The notes: generated by a model not told the origin, from the letters alone. A stretch of DNA of 11,081 nucleotides from Cylindrodendrum hubeiense (GCA_014621425.1 JAANBB010000774.1:1-11081), one strand, 5' to 3'; counted from the first letter of the stretch, positions 1-8,088 are shown. Program-made: numbers and translations.

Positions 1-1118
1 GTTTTGAGAGGCGATGCTTGGTCGTGTGGTCGTCTTCGAGAATGTGACTTCGGTTGTAGATTCACAAAAACTTTACATTGACCGATGACGTACCGAGAAT
101 GTGGCCCGTGCACTCTGTCTTCCCACTACCTCCACCTCAAGCCTCCAACGACGCTCGGCAATCTGAGCCGATGCTCATCATCGGCTCAACGGTTACAAAG
201 CCGCCATACCAGATCCCAGCCAAAAGAGGAGCGAGGTACGAGACAGCGCTGAGGACACTATCCTGGCGCGGCCTCGCAGAACTATGCCCCACCCAAGAGA
301 GGTGATAAAATAGAGGGTGTAGAGGGCGAAGACAGCATTAATAATTGAGAGTTAGGACTATTATTAGGACATATTACATACCTACCTAAGTAGCATTAGG
401 ATCAGGGATTTAGGTGCAAAAATTTCTTCTATTATGGTGTGGGGGGGAAATAGGAAAAAGCTGAAAGAGCCGAAAGAACCAAAGAGCCCTCATTATAAAC
501 CCGGTTGTTAAGGCAACTTGGCAACTCGCTCCGCGGCTCTACTATAAGCTCATTTACCTCGCGCCTCACTCCTTGATTAATGATAGGTATGACACGATAC
601 CCTTACTTTCATGTATGTTCATCATCTCAATAGTGAGCACAATAGATCATTTTTCTTAATAGGTGCGTGTGCTATCATCGTCACCAAGTTCAGCGCCGAC
701 ACTACTTCCGGATCGCCAATAAAAACCCGAGGGAGCCTGGTCCAACCTTGAGGGAGAAGGAGAAGTGGACAGGAATGATAACTCGGGAAATAAAGACTCG
801 GAGTCTTATGGCGCAGAGATGTCGACGGGATATTGTGTAACAGCGTTTGAAACGAGGTTGGTACGAAGGTTGAAGAGAGGAATAAAATAAATTACAGCTG
901 CCTTGACAGTTGTTCACAGCTGACGCACAATTTCTCTCCCCGTTGTGCTAAATCATAAACTTCACAACACATCGGTTTCTTGTTCCCGGACTTTCCTCCC
1001 CACCTCTTTCGGAAACCACTGCTGCACAATATCCCACCAACACTCATTCGCCATAGGCTTCCGAACCTTTTGGCTCCTCACTGTCACTCCTGACACTCGC
1101 CCCGTCTGACTAGACATC
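1..1118. other. Intergenic region, no gene supported
   Basis: No reading frame here has a good start context or coding-like codon use. The stretch from about 300 to 460 is clearly richer in A+T and in TA dinucleotides than the DNA around it and contains a run of seven G near 442-448. From about 960 to 1118 the plus strand becomes rich in C and T and poor in G, which is typical of promoter and leader DNA in filamentous fungi, and it leads into the small gene starting at 1169. No tRNA-like B box or 5S rRNA sequence was seen. Confidence 0.6.
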
Positions 1119-1172
1119 ATGGAGCTCAGCTCAGACACTACCGAAGCAACACCCGCCCAGCCAACACCATGA
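1119..1172 (+). promoter_or_regulatory. Upstream ORF of 17 codons overlapping the next start (ATGA)
   Basis: An ATG at 1119 opens a 17-residue reading frame rich in Thr, Pro and Ser, and its TGA (1170-1172) shares bases with the ATG of the next ORF at 1169, giving an ATGA overlap. If transcribed it would be the first ATG met on this side and could limit or couple translation of the 1169 ORF. The peptide composition resembles the Thr/Pro/Glu-rich start of the downstream protein, so a lost base joining the two frames into one longer N-terminus is an alternative. Transcript start is unknown. Confidence 0.25.
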
Positions 1173-1622
1173 ATCCCTTCCAATCCACTACCCAGCCTGC
1201 CGGCCCTGACCCTTCGGCCGAGACCAAGATCGATGCCACAGCCGTGGAAACTGAGCCCGCTGGTTCTGATCATTCGGCCGAGACCAAGACCGACACTACC
1301 TCTGACCCTTTGGTCAATATCAAGATGGAGGCTGCGCCTCTAGAAACCCTCCCTGGTGCCTATTGGCAACCCGCCCTTATTCTGATAAATGGAACCCTGG
1401 TCGGTGGCTTCATCAACCACCGCATTCGTTACGTCGGCAGTGGGAAAGCTCCAGCTCTACATTTAATAACAAGCCTCTCTACGGCCAAGTATCACAAACA
1501 AGCCTTATTATCCAGTTCTCAGTACGTTAGGGCCAGCATGGTAACATTTTCGTCACAACTAACCGTCCCTTAGTAACCTCTTCCGAGATGCAGTATACCT
1601 CAATCACTACCTCAAACAATAA
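1169..1622 (+). CDS. Hypothetical small protein, one predicted intron (possibly degraded)
   Basis: I do not recognise this protein. The ATG at 1169 sits in a good fungal context (ACACC-ATG). The frame runs to 1521, then a 52-base intron (1522-1573) gives exon 2 at 1574-1622 ending in TAA, for 133 residues. Residues 1-60 are hydrophilic, rich in Thr, Ala, Glu and Pro, and contain a 20-residue imperfect repeat (PAGPDPSAETK and PAGSDHSAETK). Residues 63-90 are more hydrophobic and contain LILINGTLVGGFINH. Codon choice from 1169 to about 1441 is coding-like. No signal peptide or membrane segment is evident. After a GGG at 1442-1444 the coding-like signal appears to move to another frame (SSSSTFNNKPLYGQVSQT, up to 1530), so the gene may carry a one-base loss there. 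In that case the downstream exon and the C-terminus given here would be wrong. A real or recently broken gene is likely, but the exact end is uncertain. Confidence 0.4.
1196..1299 (+). repeat. In-frame imperfect direct repeat, period 60 bp
   Basis: Two 44-base copies (1196-1239 and 1256-1299) are spaced exactly 60 bases apart and share an identical 17-base core (1213-1229 and 1273-1289). The period is a multiple of three and the copies encode similar 20-residue units, which favours the 1169 frame being, or having been, translated. Confidence 0.8.
1522..1573 (+). other. Predicted spliceosomal intron, 52 bases
   Basis: It has GTACGT at the 5' end, a CTAAC branch motif with its A at 1562, and CCCTTAG at the 3' end, 11 bases after the branch A. 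Length and spacing are those of ordinary fungal introns. Without splicing, the frame from 1169 stops at 1571-1573, inside the acceptor. With splicing it gains 16 residues. Confidence 0.5.
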
Positions 1623-1660
1623 CTTGCTCCATAAATAACTACGAGTCTCGACACTAGAGA

Positions 1661-2152
1661 CTACTGAAATATGAGGTGCTCGTATTCGCAACGATATAGA
1701 ACTTGCCTTGTTGGGTGGCGAACCAGCTTCTGCAGAACCAGCAAGGGAGATTCAACACTTGTGCGTCCATCGCCATAGTGGAAAGAGACGCGGAACATTT
1801 TGCTGGCGGGGGCCACTTCGTCTCTGGTTAGACACCTTACCCACGTGTCGTTGTGGGCATTTCTCCACAATGCACCTCCCTCGACCTTGTAACGGCGGGC
1901 CTCATCAGCAACCCGTCTCCTCTCGTGGCGATTCAGAGGGTCATCGGTGGTTGCTGTCTCCAGGAATTGGGCTATATGTTTGTACCACGGGTTCCTCTGC
2001 CACGCCGGGAGCTCGAGGTTGTCTTCACACGCCCCAGCGGTATGTGTGCAGAGGGCGTCCACCCCCTTTCCACAAGAGGTGCCCCCAGGCACCCAATGTT
2101 CGTCCAGGTACTCATCCGACCATGTCCAGTCATCAGGGGGTCTCAGTGACAT
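1661..2152 (-). pseudogene. Ty3/gypsy retrotransposon relic: integrase zinc-binding (H2C2) region
   Basis: The reading frame on the minus strand is open from 2371 down to a stop below 1661. The recognisable part is about 2008 to 1694 and reads in the order of the RNase H-integrase spacer and H2C2 domain of Ty3/gypsy polyproteins: WYKHIAQFLET, then an Arg-rich RRRVADEARRYKVEGGALWR, then VRCLTRDEV, then FHYGDGRTSVE and a Leu/Arg-rich helix ending HPTRQ. In intact elements the last segment carries the first two zinc-binding histidines. Here the first is present (FH) and the second position is Arg, and the expected CxxC is reduced to one Cys. The RNase H side, the integrase catalytic D,D-35-E core and any LTR are not found nearby. 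The hydrophobic stretch encoded by 2362-2250 does not look like gypsy and is probably a shadow of the plus-strand frame. This is a truncated, non-functional fragment, still free of stops over roughly 100 codons. Confidence 0.65.
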
Positions 2153-2185
2153 CCAGCAGGCGGCGACTGTGGGGTGTTCCTTTGA

Positions 2186-2626
2186 GTCCAATGGGGGTGG
2201 GTCTTTCTTCTTGTTCAAGCCTACAACCCGCACGCAGATATCTGTGCAGATTTCAGAAAACACGATATCAATGATCTTATGCACAAGAACAATCAGACAG
2301 ATATGGCGAAACCAGACAAGCCAGTCCCCGCCGTTAGCAGCTATATCAATCAGCACCAGCACGCAGTCTCCTTAATCGTTGGAGCTATTGAAGATCATGA
2401 TCTACTTGAGACTCGCCCGGATAAGCTATGGGACCTAAAATGATATGGCCAAATTTTCGAAGAGCCCACCTCAGGCTGGAAACCCTCCGAGGACGATCTC
2501 AACATATGGGGAATAGATGCCGATAGTCAACGCCACATCAATCAATCCCTTGCAGTGTCGATAAACGGGATTGAAGATATTCTCCCCAACCTTCATCAGT
2601 CATCCAAGGCGTGGTGCAAATTGTGA
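2186..2626 (+). pseudogene. Disrupted ORF, possible Ty1/copia-type Gag fragment
   Basis: The plus-strand frame is open from 2186 to a TGA at 2441-2443 and, in the same frame, from 2444 to a TGA at 2624-2626. An ATG lies at 2303. The peptide is hydrophilic and regular in character. After the first stop it contains DLNIWGIDADSQRHINQSLA followed by an Ile/Leu stretch and SSKAW. The pattern W..(I/L)DA..(Q)..I..SL....I......SS(K)AW resembles the central part of copia-type Gag (UBN2-like) proteins, where Trp, an Asp-Ala pair and a late Ala-Trp recur. This is a resemblance judged by eye and not proof. The first stop could come from CGA by a C-to-T change, as repeat-induced point mutation would produce. 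Alternatively it is a piece of an unrelated host gene. It lies tail to tail with the gypsy relic and overlaps its open frame. Confidence 0.3.
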
Positions 2627-2907
2627 CAGACATTGCGTGCTCGCTGCGAGCAGCCGCCATGCCAACTGAAAGGGAAATTCGTTCCCTGCTGCAAGTATGT
2701 GAGTTCATTGTCCTAGCAGGTTTGGCACATCATGTGTGTGAAGAATTTAAGCGGCACAGCCATTTACAATCCCTCTTCGACTTCATCAGGCAAATGAATA
2801 GCTTCATCAGGGTCGGCAAGTTTGTCGACCGGGCCGTGTTCTGTGGTTGTTGCGCCCGACCAGATCACATTTCACAGACCTCATTGGCAAAGTTGCGTTG
2901 CCACTAG
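2611..2907 (+). pseudogene. Open frame continuing the 2186-2626 fragment in another phase
   Basis: This frame opens upstream of 2611 without an ATG and runs to a stop at 2905-2907. It overlaps the end of the previous fragment in a different phase. Its start, with ATDIACS-like helical content and EREIRSLLQVCEFIVLAG, looks more protein-like than the other two frames, so a small indel near 2600-2625 may have separated the two parts. A GTATGT at 2695-2700 would be a good fungal intron donor, with a CACAG acceptor at 2755-2759, but no branch motif is visible. I do not recognise a domain. It may be chance open frame. Confidence 0.2.
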
Positions 2908-3480
2908 TGCTCTTGTCAAATGGGCCTTCCAGCCATGCTGTTCGGAATTGCCCTTTCCTGGGGCCCATGTCATCAGACTTTGGAGGGGGTCAATTTATGA
3001 GACTTAGAGGAGCAGGATGGTACATGAAATCAGCCCCAGGCTGGGCACGAGAGGCGCGGATGGAGAATGTTGGCGGATAGCAGGTTACCATGGAGGCACT
3101 GTGAGTGGATTTAGAGGGAGATGTTACCGTAAAATCCCCTTTCGGTTGATGACCCGGGATTATATTTGATTCAGGGGTAAAGATGGCTTAGCTTCGTCAT
3201 GTTACAATAAAAGGTAGACAATACGTTGTCAAATAAACTTGTAACTCTTGTACAGCCTGGGTTCCTCAACCCGCATCAAATGTGTAAACTGTGACATGGT
3301 TCCAATGCGTGTTTGAGCCCAGTGACTTTGGGTTCTTAGGTATAAAGGTATAAAGAATAAGTACTAGCACTCGCCTAATGTTAAGGTAGCATGGTAGCTG
3401 TTGTGGTCGAAGGATCATTTCATTATCAGGATACCGGGTCTCCAGAAAGAATGGATGGTAGAAAGCTGGTGTGATGTGTT

Positions 3481-3501
3481 GACTGCCGTGACTGCCGTGA
3501 C
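3481..3501 (+). repeat. Tandem repeat, period 9 bp
   Basis: GACTGCCGT occurs twice in direct succession, followed by GAC of a third copy. It is short and probably arose by slippage. Confidence 0.7.
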
Positions 3502-3894
3502 GAAAAAGGAATAGTGGTAAAAGATACCGTCAAGAGTGCACACACTCAACCCTACTGGGCTGTCTACTGGTGATTGTATCTCCTCGGACAGTGACGTCGC
3601 TGAGCTGTCAACTGTGGAGATTGATGCTGTTCAAGGGCCGTAGATCCGTCTATTCCCTCAAAGCACAGATCACAACCGCGGCGCACCCCCCTCCCTGGTC
3701 CGATCCGACGCGGCCAGGGGCTTTAGAACAAAAAAACTCTTCCGCGGGTGGTAACTCGGTGTTGCTGCGTTTAGTTTGCGGACCCAAATGCCATGCCAGC
3801 CATGGGGTGGTTTGTGGCGTGCGTGCGACGATGCATGGAACACGCATGGATGCATTAGCGAGGCTTCTAGAGGAAGGGGGATCGTCATATCTGA

Positions 3895-3930
3895 GGCTTG
3901 ACAGGGCTTGACAGGGTTTGACAGGGCTTG
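3895..3930 (+). repeat. Tandem repeat, period 10 bp
   Basis: ACAGGGCTTG is repeated three times (3901-3930) after a partial copy GGCTTG. The middle copy differs by one C-to-T change. It is not inside any supported gene. Confidence 0.85.
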
Positions 3931-4067
3931 AAATCGGTGCTCCGTCTCCGTCAGCAAACAGATGGGGCATCGCGCGCGACTGGGCTTGCAATGCTTCGCA
4001 AATTTTTCGGTTTAGCGATGCCGAGTTGGTGGTTTAGGTGTGTGGTACCAGCGGGCGGACGGCATTT

Positions 4068-4102
4068 GCGGAGACTTGGCGGAGACTCGGCGACTCGGCG
4101 AG
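4068..4102 (+). repeat. Short tandem repeat, period about 11 bp
   Basis: GCGGAGACTTG is followed by GCGGAGACTCG and then two shortened GCGACTCG/GCGAG units. It is a simple slippage-type repeat in G+C-rich DNA. Confidence 0.7.
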
Positions 4103-4579
4103 CTGCACCTGTATTACCAAGACGGGGCCGGGGCCGGAGGGTAGCACACCAGAAGAAGAACACCCTACCACAGCAGACATGTGACGTAGGTGGTTTCGTT
4201 GTGCAGTGATAGTGTGTGAGAAAAATCAACGCGAGGGCATCGGCGATTTGAAATCCGCCATGCGACATCTGCATGTGCTCGCGCGCCAGGATGGGGTTTC
4301 ACGGCATGCTACGTAACATACCACGTAGTACACCGTGGTAGTCAGCGACCATGCCATTTACGGATCCAACGTTGGACATGAGAGAATTGCTTCCAGAATC
4401 GGTCAGGAGCTCAATACTTTTTGCTGACAGAATAGGTGAAAGTGGTGAGAATAGGAACGGTGGCCCCACCTAACCTCTGTTGGAACCAGTCGAATATCTA
4501 CAGCAATTATCTGACCTCCGCACCCAGAGCCAATGAGACCCTGATTAAGAGATACAAATAACCCAAATAAGATAAGCTT

Positions 4580-5030
4580 ATGGAGCAGGCTCCAAGTATG
4601 TACCATCGAAATATCACCGCCGTCTCGCATGTGGATTCGTCGATGTGCCACCCTACACCACTACAGCATGCGATAACCTTGTAAGTATCAAGTGCGGACG
4701 CCAAGATGCAGTCTCAATATCTCACTGTGTGTCTGGGGCCATGCAAGATGTAATATTCCTAGGTACATGAAGTTAAAATTGAGGCCCCATTGCTAGTATT
4801 GTGGCTTCTAGAAGGTTACCTACCCCAGATCGTAACTGATGCTTGGCAGCCACCATGCACATCAGTGTATGAACGGCTTCACAAGCAACAACAATATGCC
4901 ATTATTTATACACAGACGCCTCCGTCATAGGTTCACAACATGGAGTACATGCAAACAGAGTGTAACGCAACATCGCATAACCTGTCGACCAGCACTGGGT
5001 TCTGACGCGAGTGTCGTCGGTTCATGCTAA
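4580..5030 (+). CDS. Weak candidate: spliced hypothetical gene, 93 residues
   Basis: An ATG at 4580 opens a frame that meets a near-perfect fungal intron donor, GTAAGT, at 4681. A CAG acceptor at 4847-4849, preceded by a TAAC-type branch motif at about 4833, would remove 169 bases and keep the frame open to a TAA at 5028-5030, for exons 4580-4680 and 4850-5030. The predicted protein is rich in His, Ser and Thr and has five Cys, most of them in the second half (CMNGF, STCKQS, ITCRP, GSC at the end). No signal peptide, membrane segment or known domain is visible. Codon use is not clearly coding and the ATG context is poor, so this rests mainly on the splice sites and frame agreement. It may well be chance. 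Confidence 0.2.
4681..4849 (+). other. Possible intron in the 4580-5030 candidate
   Basis: GTAAGT at the 5' end matches the consensus donor. TAACTGAT about 14 bases before the final GGCAG could serve as branch site. At 169 bases it is longer than most fungal introns. Other acceptors (TAG at 4760-4762 and at 4809-4811) are possible. Confidence 0.22.
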
Positions 5031-5162
5031 CCAATGTTGCAGCTTGACACTCACTGATACTACCTGCTGTAAATGCTTAGGAGGCTTTTGATACAAGATA
5101 ACCATGGATACCAGAAGACGTATCAAACCGGGATGGCCAAGTGGAGCCTGGAGCAACTGTAG

Positions 5163-5546
5163 CTGCTTCGGTTGGGAACTCGGTTTTCGTATCCCATCCC
5201 TCGAGAGCCTCCCCCAGCTGGGAATAGCGGGAACAGGGTCGATCAGACAACCGCCCAATGGCTACTGCGCGTGGTGGCGAACAGAGGAAGCACGTCCTGG
5301 ATGAGCCAAGGCTCGCGACTCGGCATCGGCATTTCGACACCATATCCTCCGTGCAGGGCCGGGGTCCCGATCCGCACGGCCCGGACTCTGCGTTATGTTG
5401 CCCCCCGAACGGCAGAAATCGGCTTCGAGACGCTAAACAACCCTCTAAAGAAGGCATGCAAGGAACAATGCGAGAACCGGGGGCTTGACGGGACGGTGGA
5501 CTCTTATTGCCGCAAGTCCCGCAAACGGGGCATGGTGAACTGCTAG
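5163..5546 (+). CDS. Weak candidate: open frame with Cys-bearing C-terminal tail
   Basis: The frame is open from the TAG at 5160-5162 to a TAG at 5544-5546, with no ATG in its first part, so if real it would be a terminal exon or begin at an internal Met. Its last 30 codons favour G or C at the third position and encode KKACKEQCENRG, then DSYC, and end MVNC, giving four Cys in a spacing of C-x3-C, then two more, which is reminiscent of small secreted Cys-rich fungal proteins. I cannot find a first exon with a signal peptide. A poor acceptor (GTGCAG, ending near 5357) lies inside. The minus strand is open over most of the same interval, which reduces the weight of an open frame here. No function is assigned. 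Confidence 0.2.
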   Translation: MLRLGTRFSYPIPREPPPAGNSGNRVDQTTAQWLLRVVANRGSTSWMSQGSRLGIGISTPYPPCRAGVPIRTARTLRYVAPRTAEIGFETLNNPLKKACKEQCENRGLDGTVDSYCRKSRKRGMVNC

Positions 5547-6613
5547 ACGCCTGCGTGACTTGAGCGGCCAGGTGACGATTTGCGAAATCCAAAGATCCGT
5601 ATAAGCCCTCACTCAACATTTAGCGTGTTGATATCCCGAAAGGGTCCCTCTAGCTGCCGGTTTCAATACGTGCCTGTCGGGACTTCTCGGTGGGGCGGCC
5701 GACCTGGGAGTGCGGTGCTGTCACGGTAGAATGCCTTGTGTGCGTGCGTGCTGGCGTCAGCGTTGGTGGTGCATGCTACGAAGAAGGGCAATGGGTAAGC
5801 CCAATGAAGCCCAAATGGGCATTTCGTTGCGACACATAAAGTGAGGACCCAGGCTGTGTCCTCCCATGCGTAAGAGGCTGTGGCTTCGGGAGTTCCTCGA
5901 ATGAGTTCCTCCGTCTGGGTGGTGGCGGGTTTCACGGCACGGGTTTAAGCACTGAAGAGCCAGAATGAGATTCTCGAAGCTGGTTCAGCGAATCAGTAAC
6001 GCCCTCGAGTGACCCTCCTCATTGCAGATAAGCACCCAAAGATGAGTGGCTTGCATCTGCTGGTGCTGGTGATGCTCCCTGGTTAACACCGACGGGGATT
6101 ACTCATGGGCGTACCGGATTTAGTGGGGGATTCGTAGACGACCTCGGGGCTAGGAGATTTCAAAGCCACTACGTCAGTGTTTCTTGGGGTCCATGGCCAG
6201 TGTGGTCTTATCGACGACCCCAGCCCAAAGTAGTTGACCCCGGACGGTGCATATGCGCAAATGATGCGCAATCAATCTGATCTGAGGGACGGAAATCAAA
6301 GTTTCTCCGCAACGGGCATGGAGGTATCGGGGTGGTTCATCACCCCGAAAGCGAAGGCCTTCAAAGCCACAGCGGAGAGGCGCAGCGTGTCGACGCAATT
6401 AAAGTTGGCGACAGAGTATCTGATCGCGCAGGGGAATGGGACAGGGAACGGGACCAGCAATACGACCAAATTAGCATCGTCATGGACGGTCGGCTCAGGC
6501 ATTAACCCACCCCACAGCAACCCCTAGAAGCTTCGGATCTCATTAGGAATCAAAGCAGCGAGATACAATTAGGCATCGACTTAGCGCTTCTTGTGAGGCT
6601 GCCCGCGAGAGTA

Positions 6614-6644
6614 GGGGGAGAGGGGGAAGGGGAAGGGGTGTGGG
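6614..6644 (+). other. G-quadruplex-type G-run cluster
   Basis: Five G runs lie in 31 bases: 6614-6618, 6622-6626, 6629-6632, 6635-6638 and 6642-6644, with loops of two or three bases. This fits the strict four-run short-loop G-quadruplex pattern on the plus strand. Confidence 0.75.
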
Positions 6645-6753
6645 TGTGTGCGCAGGGAGGATGTACGGCAATCCAGGCTGCAGTCATCTTTCGGCCGGGT
6701 GGATTACAAAATCACCCAGAGGACCAGAAGGAGCAACAGGCACGCCGACCAAC

Positions 6754-6794
6754 GGGGACGGGGTGACGGGGTGCTCAGAGTGCGGAAGGGGGGG
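6754..6794 (+). other. Second G-run cluster
   Basis: Three GGGG runs (6754-6757, 6760-6763, 6768-6771) with loops of two and four bases are followed, after 16 bases, by a run of seven G (6788-6794). It could form a quadruplex with one long loop. It is on the same strand as the cluster about 110 bases upstream. Confidence 0.5.
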
Positions 6795-7553
6795 ATTGAC
6801 AAATCCGCTCTCCGCCCTTTTGGTTGCTGGGACGCTGACTGTGTCCAGTGAACCTAAACCAGACCAGCGGTCAGTCAGCCCCCTCGCAGATGGCCGGATG
6901 ATTCACCACCGCACAGCGTGCAGCTGCTTGTGCTTGTGGCTTGCTGAGCTGGGTCGTCTCTACATGGCCCCGCGTTTCAAAGTGATGCGGAATTGAGGAA
7001 CCCAGTACCTCGCCGCGATGGACCAAACAGAGGTGACGAGCACGCCTTGCCATAGGCCCTTCGCGTTGGCACGGTTGAAGCGCAGTTGCGATTGCGACAT
7101 TGAGGCCCGACATGGTGGACGATCACTCACTAATCAGCGAATTGAGAGTTTCCAGGGCGTCCGTTAGCCTGCGACTCCTGCCGGTGCCATTCGGATGGTC
7201 GGAGTTTGGGTTGGCCGCGGAGCGCCGCATCACTGGGGTAATTCCGGGGCCGAGTCGGTACCGTCTGCCGTCTCTGGGTGGTGTTGACGGGTGCGACACT
7301 AGGGTTCTCGTCAAGGCAGAACTGAACACCTTGCGCTGCAACTGTAATTCTGCTGCCTTGCCTGGCGGACCGGTATTTCCTTTTTAGACGAGACATACGT
7401 GGGGGATGCGTGGCACAGGTACGCATGAGTACGCATGTCTATGAAAGGGGGAACCGTCCAAGGGGCAGCGGCGCAGTTGCAATGCCCGGCCAAAGCCTCC
7501 ACGCGAGGTCGTCATGCCACGATTGGTGACGAAACAGCGCCCAGGCTGAAGAG

Positions 7554-7601
7554 TAATGCCCTGTAATGCCCTGAAGGCTAAGGGCGACCAAAGGGCGACC
7601 A
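7554..7601 (+). repeat. Two adjacent short tandem duplications
   Basis: TAATGCCCTG occurs twice in tandem (7554-7573). AGGGCGACCA then occurs twice with one base between (7581-7590, 7592-7601). Confidence 0.75.
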
Positions 7602-8059
7602 GAGAGAACGACCATGGGCCGAAAGGAGAGCAATAGACGAGCAAGCTTACGTGGGCAAGGCGACGAAGAGTCGGCCCCGAGGGGACTTTGGCCGAGAAGG
7701 GCGCGTGATTGGCTCGCTTTGGTCGGTTTGGTCGTCTAGGGGTCGCATTCGCTCTCGCCCTTGACTGTGATACGGTGCAGATACGGTCCAGGCGACCACT
7801 TTTCTCAGCCCTACGTTGTGTTGTGGTACATAGCCCGTGCCTTACGTACGGGATGTGCGTGGCCGAGCGAGGCCGAGCTGGCGCTGAACGCTGTAGCCTG
7901 TGCAAGTGGTGCTCATCGCTTTCGCTAACTACCCTTTCTGTGGTGCGGTGCTACGCAAGGTTTTTCGGTTTTCGGATTCCTCGCATCTGTCCAGCACCCC
8001 GGCGCCAGCCAGGGAGGCGGAGCTCCCGGGGGTGTGTGGCATTCCCTCTCATTCGGACA

Positions 8060-8088
8060 CGGGCTTTGGGCGGGCTTTGGGCGGGCTT
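8060..8088 (+). repeat. Tandem repeat, period 11 bp
   Basis: CGGGCTTTGGG occurs twice (8060-8081), followed by a partial third copy CGGGCTT. Confidence 0.8.

Larger units (their letters stand above)
2908..4377. other. Intergenic region after the relics
   Basis: No gene is supported. Positions 3100-3560 are richer in A+T and hold two AATAAA hexamers (3206-3211, 3232-3237) and a short TATAAAGGTATAAAG duplication at about 3341-3356. This could be the 3' or LTR remains of the adjacent retroelement debris, but no matching second LTR or primer-binding site was found. Several short tandem repeats listed separately lie here. Open frames between 3570 and 4274 on both strands have no start context, coding-like codon use or recognisable motif. 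Confidence 0.5.

Noticed and set aside
340..415. TTAGG-like motifs suggesting telomeric repeats
   Set aside because: The motifs are scattered and irregular and never occur as tandem TTAGGG, so this is ordinary TA-rich spacer.
962..1273. Minus-strand open frame of 103 codons
   Set aside because: It lies antisense to the leader and first exon of the 1169 gene, whose plus-strand frame has the better start context, codon use and repeat periodicity.
1708..2375. Three plus-strand open frames opposite the gypsy relic
   Set aside because: The minus-strand frame carries recognisable integrase-region motifs. These plus-strand frames are shadows rich in Ser, Pro, Arg and Cys.
4309..4328. Small hairpin CTACGT...ACGTAG
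   Set aside because: A six-bp stem with an eight-base loop is expected by chance in 11 kb, and nothing nearby gives it a role.
5077..5619. Minus-strand open frame of 180 codons, Cys- and Ser-rich
   Set aside because: It has no domain pattern or splice logic, and its Cys and Ser content is what the antisense of G+C-rich sequence gives. The plus strand has the better third-position bias over 5400-5546.
6234..6527. Plus-strand open frame of 97 codons
   Set aside because: It begins at a TTG after a stop, has no motif, and overlaps an equally open minus-strand frame.
7384..7905. Minus-strand open frame of 173 codons
   Set aside because: The composition (Arg, Pro, Ser, Ala, His) is that of random G+C-rich DNA, it covers tandem duplications, and there is no recognisable domain.
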